Origin: Lachnospiraceae bacterium
GTDB taxonomy: Bacteria > Bacillota > Clostridia > Lachnospirales > Lachnospiraceae
Assembly (NCBI GenBank): GCA_015057205.1
Contig: SVEW01000023.1
Coordinates: 1-20,484 of the forward strand
Length of the DNA stretch: 20,484 nt
Direction: 5' to 3'
Of this stretch, positions 15,523 to 20,484 are shown in pieces. Both the position numbers and the translations under genes were made by a program. The notes below the pieces were generated by a model. The model saw only the letters and a list, made by a program, of their open reading frames with translations, was not told the origin of the DNA and ran no database searches. Position 1 is the first letter of the stretch. Each line of letters opens with the position of its first letter.

Positions 15523-16617
15523 CTACGAAATCACTTTCTGGCACTGCCAATAATCATCCGTCTGGCGTATATCTTCTCCCACCTTCACAATGGGATGTGC
15601 CAAATCGTTTGGTGGCACAAAGAATACCTCACCGACCGAACCATCCGTCATGCGCACCTTTCTCCCACGCAAATAGCGGGACATATAGTGTATAAATACC
15701 GTGAGTATCTTCTCATCCAGCCCCTGATTAATGCCTTCACGTAATCCGGCCAAAACATCAAACGGAACCCTTGCTGACTTGTAAACGCGCTCATCTACCA
15801 ATGCATCGTATACGTCTGTAACCGCTGTAATTCTTGCAAACAACGGGATATCATCCATTAACGCATCCGGATAACCACTTCCATCACTACGCTCATGGTG
15901 ATACAGCACTGCCTCTTTAATCGTGTCATTTACATCGTCCCCTAAAAGCTCATAAGAATATACGGCATGACGTTTCATTATCTCAAATTCTTCTTTTGTC
16001 AGACGCCGTGGTGCATTCAAAATTGCATCCGGGATCATGGTCTTGCCAACGTCATGTAATGTGCCGGCAATAATCAGCTCATACACATCCTTCGGTTCCA
16101 TCCCAAGGCTCTCCGCCACTATTCCGTTTAAAAGACCCACATTCAAACTGTGTCTCTGTAATTGTTCATCCATTGGCCGCGGTGTATCTATACAGTTCAA
16201 AAGCACCGTCATATTTTGCTCGTGAATGGTTCGAACCACATTTCTTGCCACATCACCGGCCATTTCCATAGACACTTTCTGCGACTCATGGGCATGAGCC
16301 AACAAGCGATCCACCTGATTACGAAGACGGGTATAGCCGCTGTTGCGTTCCAAAAGTTCCTGATCATCCTCCGGGTTCACCACACGACTTTCCATCACTT
16401 TCTTATAAACCTTATCGCCGGACATAACATACCGTTCTTTTCCTCCGAAAGAAATGATGTGCTCTAACCTTTTCCACGTTATCTCTTCTCCTGCCGGAAT
16501 CAACAAAGCCTCGCCGGTACGATCGTAAAGATCTTCTTCCAGAACCAATCCTTCCCAAAGATAATCTACCGGAAATTCATATAATATTTTCCTGTTATCA
16601 TGCTGTGATTTCTTCAT
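15523..16617 (-). CDS. HD-GYP domain protein, probable cyclic-di-GMP phosphodiesterase
   Basis: HD-GYP proteins hydrolyse cyclic di-GMP. The 364-residue protein has an N-terminal region of about 130 residues with no catalytic motif, then the HD-GYP domain (about 150-320) with HSLNV (156-160), HDVGK (188-192), HHERSDGSGYP (240-250) and VTDVYDAL (266-273). The metal-binding His/Asp residues and the GYP motif are all present, so it is likely active. A C-terminal RGRKVRMTDGSVGEVFFV segment completes it, as often in clostridial members. The ATG has only a weak ribosome-binding site (GTGAG). It lies 32 bases after the PilZ gene, so a receptor and a hydrolase probably share one transcript. It is cytoplasmic; no signal peptide or helix was seen. 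Confidence 0.92.
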   Translation of the reverse strand: MKKSQHDNRKILYEFPVDYLWEGLVLEEDLYDRTGEALLIPAGEEITWKRLEHIISFGGKERYVMSGDKVYKKVMESRVVNPEDDQELLERNSGYTRLRNQVDRLLAHAHESQKVSMEMAGDVARNVVRTIHEQNMTVLLNCIDTPRPMDEQLQRHSLNVGLLNGIVAESLGMEPKDVYELIIAGTLHDVGKTMIPDAILNAPRRLTKEEFEIMKRHAVYSYELLGDDVNDTIKEAVLYHHERSDGSGYPDALMDDIPLFARITAVTDVYDALVDERVYKSARVPFDVLAGLREGINQGLDEKILTVFIHYMSRYLRGRKVRMTDGSVGEVFFVPPNDLAHPIVKVGEDIRQTDDYWQCQKVIS

Positions 16618-16649
16618 AATATTCTCACTTCACACATCTTCCAAATACG

Positions 16650-17204
16650 TTACACCTCTATCCCTTTGCAACCATATTCCTCTGTCCAAATTCCACCGTT
16701 TTGTTTACGAACGATTTCATACTGTTTACGCATCTCACGTCCCTTTAAATCCAGCAAAAGCTGAATCTGATCACCAATCTCAAAACTACCTGCAAATGTT
16801 CGAATCAGCACCCCATTGGCACTGATATTCTTCGTCATTACCCAGATTGGTTTCCGCAATATAACTTTACAATGTTTATATAATATCGCTTCTACAACAC
16901 CATCGGTATCTACCGGATAGCGCACATTTAATCGATTCTCTCTCTCCTGACCTTTCCCTAGTGCTACTTCGATGGAGTTTGCTAATACTTGACCTCGAAT
17001 AACACCATAAAATTCATATAAACTGTCCCGTCCAAATATCAATACTGTAACTGCCTTGGTCTCAAGTTCCAACACACTGTTTGCCGGAATCTTAATCACA
17101 TTACGCGCAGAGTCAATCTCTGTAATGCGGGTTTCCGTCACCAACTGTCCACTCTCTGCATCGCGCAACACAACCTTACAACTTTCCATTTGCTTAACTA
17201 CCAT
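16650..17204 (-). CDS. PilZ domain protein, probable cyclic-di-GMP receptor
   Basis: The 184-residue protein has an N-terminal beta-rich part (about 5-75) resembling the YcgR-type N-domain and a C-terminal PilZ domain (about 88-180). Both cyclic-di-GMP contact motifs are intact: RLNVR (RxxxR, 91-95) and NISANG (NxSxxG, 126-131). It therefore probably binds cyclic di-GMP. Family relatives act on flagellar motors, exopolysaccharide or unknown targets; the target here cannot be read from sequence. The ATG has GGGGGAG four bases upstream. An extended -10 promoter lies about 40 bases upstream, and the HD-GYP gene follows. Confidence 0.9.
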   Translation of the reverse strand: MVVKQMESCKVVLRDAESGQLVTETRITEIDSARNVIKIPANSVLELETKAVTVLIFGRDSLYEFYGVIRGQVLANSIEVALGKGQERENRLNVRYPVDTDGVVEAILYKHCKVILRKPIWVMTKNISANGVLIRTFAGSFEIGDQIQLLLDLKGREMRKQYEIVRKQNGGIWTEEYGCKGIEV

Positions 17205-17245
17205 ATCGCTCCCCCTTGATAATCCTTGTCCATTCTAACATTCCC

Positions 17246-17254
17246 ATTATAGCA
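17246..17254 (-). promoter_or_regulatory. Extended -10 promoter of the PilZ/HD-GYP genes
   Basis: TGCTATAAT on the minus strand gives a perfect extended -10 (TGnTATAAT). The -35 region is only T-rich (TTTTTA-like). It lies between the pseudouridine synthase and PilZ genes, with a leader of about 35 bases. Confidence 0.55.
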
Positions 17255-17267
17255 CAAGAATCTTTGT

Positions 17268-17921
17268 TTAAAAAGTAAAATCTTCAAACGCCTTCCCTTT
17301 CGGTATCACAGAAAAAGTCATCCTTTCCTTCGTCACCGGGTGAAGAAATTCCGCATAACAAGAGCACAATCCCAATGGCAGATATTCACCTGTGGACGTT
17401 CCATACTTTCGGTCTCCCACAATCGGCAATCCGGCGTGGGATAACTGTACACGAATCTGATGATGCCGTCCTGTTCCCAATCGCACCCGCACAAGACTTT
17501 TTCCATTTGTCTCCGCCACTTTGTGATAGACAAGATTGCTTAGTTTTGCGTCCTTTTCCCCTTTTTGCCCAACGCGACTAACATTATTTCTGCCGTCACG
17601 AATCAGGTAATCCGTAAGTTCCGCTTCTTCTTCTGCTGAACCTGTCACCACTGCAAAATATTCTTTCACCACCTTACGATCCCGTACCTGTTCACTCAAA
17701 AATGCGGTAGCTTCTTTGGTTTTACCAAGTACGAGCAACCCCTCTACCGGCTGATCGAGACGTTGTACAAGGCCCACATAAGTGTCTTCGCCTTTGTTTT
17801 TGCGATAATTAGCCGCCAAAGAAACCATGTCAGCCTGCCCGATTCGCGCACTCTGTGTCGGTATTCCCGCCTCCTTGTGACATACCAAAATCGCTGCGTC
17901 CTCATATACAATTGTAATCAC
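17268..17921 (-). CDS. RluA-family RNA pseudouridine synthase
   Basis: A cytoplasmic enzyme that converts uridine to pseudouridine in rRNA or tRNA. From the GTG start it has 217 residues and no S4 domain. The catalytic motif is QRLDQPVEGLLVLGKT (53-68), with catalytic Asp56. The family usually has His where Gln53 stands. A second motif, TGRHHQIR (150-157), and GDRKYG are typical. The GTG at 17921 has AGGAGG nine bases upstream; an in-frame ATG at 17987 would add 22 residues but runs through the metK terminator, so it is rejected. The RNA target is not known. The gene follows metK and precedes the PilZ gene. Confidence 0.9.
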   Translation of the reverse strand: MITIVYEDAAILVCHKEAGIPTQSARIGQADMVSLAANYRKNKGEDTYVGLVQRLDQPVEGLLVLGKTKEATAFLSEQVRDRKVVKEYFAVVTGSAEEEAELTDYLIRDGRNNVSRVGQKGEKDAKLSNLVYHKVAETNGKSLVRVRLGTGRHHQIRVQLSHAGLPIVGDRKYGTSTGEYLPLGLCSCYAEFLHPVTKERMTFSVIPKGKAFEDFTF

Positions 17922-17940
17922 GTTTCCTATCCTCCTACAT

Positions 17941-17973
17941 AAACGAAACCCATACCCCAAAACGGGGTACGGG
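17941..17973 (-). terminator. Intrinsic terminator of metK
   Basis: On the minus strand CCCGTACCCC (17964-17973) pairs with GGGGTATGGG (17949-17958), with one G-U pair and a five-base loop. TTTCGTTT follows. It lies 18 bases after the metK stop and just before the pseudouridine synthase ribosome-binding site. Confidence 0.85.
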
Positions 17974-17991
17974 CCTTTGTCCTTCATTCTC

Positions 17992-19182
17992 TTACTTCAA
18001 ATCTGCCTTTAGCTCATCCACACGATCCAATTTCTCCCATGGAAGGTCTAAATCCAGTCTTCCGAAGTGACCGTATGCTGCAGTCTGTTTATATATCGGT
18101 CTGCGAAGGTCAAGCATTTTAATAATGCCTGCCGGGCGAAGATCAAAATGTTTACGAATCAATTTTACAATTTCATCGTCCTCAATGATACCGGTTCCAT
18201 ACGTATCTACACGCACAGACGTTGGTTCAGCTACACCAATTGCATAAGAAAGCTGGATTTCACACTGTTTTGCAATGCCCGCTGCTACGATATTCTTAGC
18301 AACATATCGTGCTGCATAAGCGGCGCTTCGGTCTACCTTCGTACAGTCTTTTCCGGAAAAAGCACCACCACCGTGTCTTGCAAAACCACCGTAGGTATCT
18401 ACGATAATCTTTCTTCCGGTAAGTCCACTATCACCCTGTGGTCCACCAATAACAAAACGTCCTGTTGGATTAATATAAAAACGCGTTTTTTCGTCAATTA
18501 ACTCTTTTGGCAATACTTCGTCAAAAACGTATTTCTTAATATCCTTGTGAATCTGCTCCTGTGTAACCTCTGGTGTATGCTGTGTTGATAATACAACTGC
18601 CTCTAAACGGAACGGCTTACCATCCTCATCGTATTCCACACTGACCTGGCTCTTTCCATCCGGTCTTAAATAGTCTAAGGTTCCATCTTTACGAACCTTC
18701 GTTAACTGTCTGGTTAATTTGTGTGCAAGGGCGATAGAATATGGCATATATTCTTCGGTCTCATCCGTTGCGTAACCGAACATCATACCCTGATCACCGG
18801 CACCGATTGCATCAATCTGCTCATCTGTCATGGTATTCTCTTTTGCCTCTAGTGCCTTGTCCACACCCATCGCAATATCACTCGACTGTTCATCAAGTGC
18901 TACCAACACGCCACAGGAATTGCCGTCAAATCCTGCATGTGCATTATCATATCCAATTTCACAGATGGTATCACGTACAATCTTCTGAATATCCACATAT
19001 GCCTGTGTTGTAATTTCTCCCATAACCATAACCAAACCGGTGGTACAGCATGTTTCGCACGCAACACGACTGTTCGGGTCCTTTTCTAAAAGCGCATCCA
19101 AAATCGCATCGGAAATCTGATCACATACTTTATCCGGATGTCCCTCGGTAACAGACTCTGATGTAAATAATTTCTTCTCCAT
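17992..19182 (-). CDS. metK: S-adenosylmethionine synthetase
   Basis: MetK makes S-adenosylmethionine from methionine and ATP in the cytoplasm. The 396-residue length is standard. Motifs seen are GHPDK (14-18, ATP and metal binding), GAGDQGMMFGYA (127-138, methionine/ATP site) and GGGAFSGKD (271-279, phosphate loop). The start at 19182 is set by AAAGGAG five bases upstream and by the family N-terminus MEKKLFTSESVTEGH. A longer frame to 19224 runs into the riboswitch terminator and is rejected. Expression is probably turned off by its product through the SAM-I riboswitch upstream. It ends with a clear terminator. Confidence 0.98.
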   Translation of the reverse strand: MEKKLFTSESVTEGHPDKVCDQISDAILDALLEKDPNSRVACETCCTTGLVMVMGEITTQAYVDIQKIVRDTICEIGYDNAHAGFDGNSCGVLVALDEQSSDIAMGVDKALEAKENTMTDEQIDAIGAGDQGMMFGYATDETEEYMPYSIALAHKLTRQLTKVRKDGTLDYLRPDGKSQVSVEYDEDGKPFRLEAVVLSTQHTPEVTQEQIHKDIKKYVFDEVLPKELIDEKTRFYINPTGRFVIGGPQGDSGLTGRKIIVDTYGGFARHGGGAFSGKDCTKVDRSAAYAARYVAKNIVAAGIAKQCEIQLSYAIGVAEPTSVRVDTYGTGIIEDDEIVKLIRKHFDLRPAGIIKMLDLRRPIYKQTAAYGHFGRLDLDLPWEKLDRVDELKADLK

Positions 19183-19210
19183 AAATACTCCTTTCCTTCT
19201 CTTATCCGGT

Positions 19211-19240
19211 AAAAAAAAATCCACTTAAATAATAAGCGGA
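19211..19240 (-). terminator. Expression-platform terminator of the metK riboswitch
   Basis: On the minus strand TCCGCTTA (19233-19240) and TAAGTGGA (19220-19227) form an 8-bp stem with one G-U pair and a five-base loop, followed by nine Ts. Its 5' arm (with the adjoining loop bases) can pair instead with the 3' side of riboswitch helix P1, giving an antiterminator. Confidence 0.9.
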
Positions 19241-19263
19241 CTTGATTTCTTCTTAACCTCATC

Positions 19264-19360
19264 CTCTTATTGTTCGATTACTCGCTCAGGGAGGCACCTT
19301 CCTAAAAGGGGTTGCCGTGACTTCATAGATCCTATGTATCTCCATCACTCTGAATAAGAG
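19264..19360 (-). promoter_or_regulatory. SAM-I (S-box) riboswitch controlling metK
   Basis: The 97-base aptamer is closed by a perfect P1 helix (CTCTTATT, 19353-19360, with AATAAGAG, 19264-19271). Between them are the conserved SAM-I segments GAGTGATGGAG, GATCTATGAAG, CACGGCAACC and AAGGTGCC in the expected order. With SAM bound, P1 forms and the terminator downstream is free to fold. Without SAM, AATAAGAGG (19263-19271) can pair with CCGCTTATT (19231-19239) at eight of nine positions, blocking the terminator. Confidence 0.95.
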
Positions 19361-19390
19361 AACTCTATTTAATTATAATGTACTACCACT

Positions 19391-19420
19391 ATGATACTAG
19401 GTTTGGCTACTGCTTGTCAA
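19391..19420 (-). promoter_or_regulatory. Promoter of the metK riboswitch transcript
   Basis: On the minus strand a perfect -35 TTGACA (19415-19420) is 18 bases from TATCAT (19391-19396, five of six). A TATAAT nearer the riboswitch has no fitting -35. Nothing was recognised between this promoter and the divergent one (19421-19499). Confidence 0.7.
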
Positions 19421-19499
19421 TGCCTGACACAAATTATTCTCAGATTCTGTATTTTCTAGCGTTTTCTACAAATATCGCACGCATTTCCACGTTTCTTTG

Positions 19500-19528
19500 T
19501 TGACTTTTTCAGATTCTTCTCCTATACT
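19500..19528 (+). promoter_or_regulatory. Sigma-A promoter of the plus-strand HD-GYP gene
   Basis: TTGACT (19500-19505, five of six) and TATACT (19523-19528, five of six) are 17 bases apart. The leader to the ATG is about 53 bases. Confidence 0.75.
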
Positions 19529-19543
19529 GAAAATAGGCTGTAT

Positions 19544-19561
19544 TTTGGGTAATTGCCCAAA
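19544..19561 (+). repeat. Inverted repeat in the leader of the HD-GYP gene
   Basis: TTTGGG and CCCAAA flank six bases, about ten bases after the predicted transcription start. A run of six Ts follows ten bases later, too far for a classic terminator. It may be an operator or a weak leader hairpin. Confidence 0.4.
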
Positions 19562-19587
19562 TACGCAGATTTTTTGGGAGGATTAAA

Positions 19588-20484
19588 ATGAGCATTATAG
19601 AAACAAAGAACCTTCTACCGGGAATGATTACCGCAGCACCGGTTCTCACCAAAACCGGTCAACATATTATGGACGCAAATATTTGTTTAGATAAGAAGCT
19701 GATTGCGCGCTTGGATTTCTATTCTATCCCTAGCGTAGAAATTGTAGATGAACCGGTTTCCCCTTCAGAGGAACCGATACCGGAAGAACCGGCTCCGGCC
19801 AAGGAAGCTCCTATCGACCGCTCCGTTTTTGCTGCTGCCGGTCGCGCCTCTAATCTTCAAAAGATTCAACGAAGTGATCGTTTCCGTGACTTTCAGGTAT
19901 CTTATACCAAGAGTGTGTTTGAGTTAAGTGCTGCACTAGACGGTATGGTGAACTCAACTTTTCCAACTTCAAAAGAGTTGTTATCTACATGCATGCAGGT
20001 CTTAAATGAGCACCGCATGACCACCATCGAACTTTTTGACATGCTACACAATATGCGTCAGAACGATGATTCCGTGTACGCCCACAGCCTGAATGTTGCG
20101 TTCATTGCCCGCATCCTTGGTAAATGGATGAAACTTAGTGCAGAAGAAATAGAAGATTTAACCTTAGCAGGTTTAATACATGATGTGGGTAAATTACTTG
20201 TTCCAAAGGAAATCCTGAACAAGCCTGAGAAATTAACGGATGAAGAATTCCAAATTGTCCGGATGCATCCACAATACGGTTTCGACCTGGTCAAGAATCA
20301 AAATTACCCTAAGCGGGTTGTCACTGCGATTCTAAACCACCACGAGCGTTGCGACGGAAGTGGTTATCCAAATCATTTATCCGGCAATGCCGTAGATGAT
20401 TTTTCACTGATTATCGCAGCAGCTGATGTTTACGATGCCATGACGGCAGCCAGAAGCTACCGTGCACCATTAAGCCCCTTTGCG
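19588..20484 (+). CDS. HD-GYP domain protein, C-terminus outside window
   Basis: The open frame runs from ATG at 19588 to the right edge, giving 299 residues without a stop; the gene is partial only because the window ends. The ATG has GGGAGG six bases upstream. An N-terminal segment (1-53, LLPGMITAAPVLTKTGQ-like) as found before clostridial HD-GYP domains is joined by a Pro/Glu-rich linker (54-75) to a helical part. The HD-GYP domain follows, with HSLNV (166-170), HDVGK (198-202), HHERCDGSGYP (251-261) and AADVYDAM (278-285). Metal-binding and GYP residues are intact, so it is a probable cyclic-di-GMP phosphodiesterase. It is transcribed away from metK from its own promoter and is related to, but not a copy of, the minus-strand HD-GYP protein. 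Confidence 0.9.
   Translation, partial: MSIIETKNLLPGMITAAPVLTKTGQHIMDANICLDKKLIARLDFYSIPSVEIVDEPVSPSEEPIPEEPAPAKEAPIDRSVFAAAGRASNLQKIQRSDRFRDFQVSYTKSVFELSAALDGMVNSTFPTSKELLSTCMQVLNEHRMTTIELFDMLHNMRQNDDSVYAHSLNVAFIARILGKWMKLSAEEIEDLTLAGLIHDVGKLLVPKEILNKPEKLTDEEFQIVRMHPQYGFDLVKNQNYPKRVVTAILNHHERCDGSGYPNHLSGNAVDDFSLIIAAADVYDAMTAARSYRAPLSPFA

Noticed and set aside
17205..17267. Cyclic-di-GMP riboswitch near the cyclic-di-GMP genes.
   Set aside because: The gap is too short and the GEMM core segments are absent; the same holds for 15428-15522 and 19529-19587.
17922..17987. Longer N-terminus for the pseudouridine synthase.
   Set aside because: It is translated from the metK terminator; AGGAGG is placed correctly for the GTG at 17921.
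19183..19224. Longer N-terminus for metK (14 extra residues).
   Set aside because: It runs through the riboswitch terminator T-run, and the family N-terminus and a strong Shine-Dalgarno both point to 19182.

Overview
The window is core chromosome of a spore-forming member of the Clostridia, most likely Lachnospiraceae. That assignment is inferred from gene content and order (HU, RqcP, YabP, YabQ, DivIC, SpoIIE, TilS, Hpt, FtsH), the short archaeal/eukaryotic-type ProS, a CotS-like spore-coat kinase homologue and a SAM-I riboswitch ahead of metK. No mobile element, CRISPR array, rRNA or tRNA was seen. Every complete gene lies on the minus strand. One gene at the right edge lies on the plus strand and runs out of the window.

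Minus-strand layout, in transcription order from right to left: metK (with promoter, SAM-I riboswitch and terminator), an RluA-family pseudouridine synthase, a PilZ protein and an HD-GYP protein (probably one transcript), a membrane GGDEF protein with its own promoter, proS, cca, a CotS-like kinase homologue, a PEGA-like lipoprotein, a phosphohexomutase, hup (strong promoter and terminator), rqcP, yabP-yabQ-divIC, and spoIIE-tilS-hpt-ftsH. Genes in these groups overlap or lie a few bases apart, so several translationally coupled operons are likely.

Three themes stand out. (1) The left half is the conserved sporulation/division/tRNA-modification neighbourhood known from Bacillus yabO-ftsH. Here spoIIE has a promoter with the unusual long spacing typical of Spo0A-activated sigma-A promoters, and the essential-type genes tilS, hpt and ftsH follow it with almost no gap. 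(2) The right half holds a cyclic-di-GMP set: one GGDEF synthase-like protein, two HD-GYP phosphodiesterase-like proteins and one PilZ receptor. (3) Several regulatory RNA elements can be read directly: the metK SAM-I riboswitch with a deducible antiterminator, terminators after metK, hup and divIC, and a long minus-strand-specific hairpin between cca and the CotS-like gene that covers the latter's best Shine-Dalgarno sequence.

The longest stretch without a gene is 19183-19587, between metK and the divergent HD-GYP gene. It holds the riboswitch, terminator and two divergent promoters; nothing recognisable was seen in 19421-19499. No wholly new system was recognised. The most notable items are the 22-bp promoter spacing at spoIIE, the short SpoIIE, the cca/cotS hairpin, the unassigned lipoprotein beside the CotS-like gene, and the His-to-Gln change in the RluA signature.
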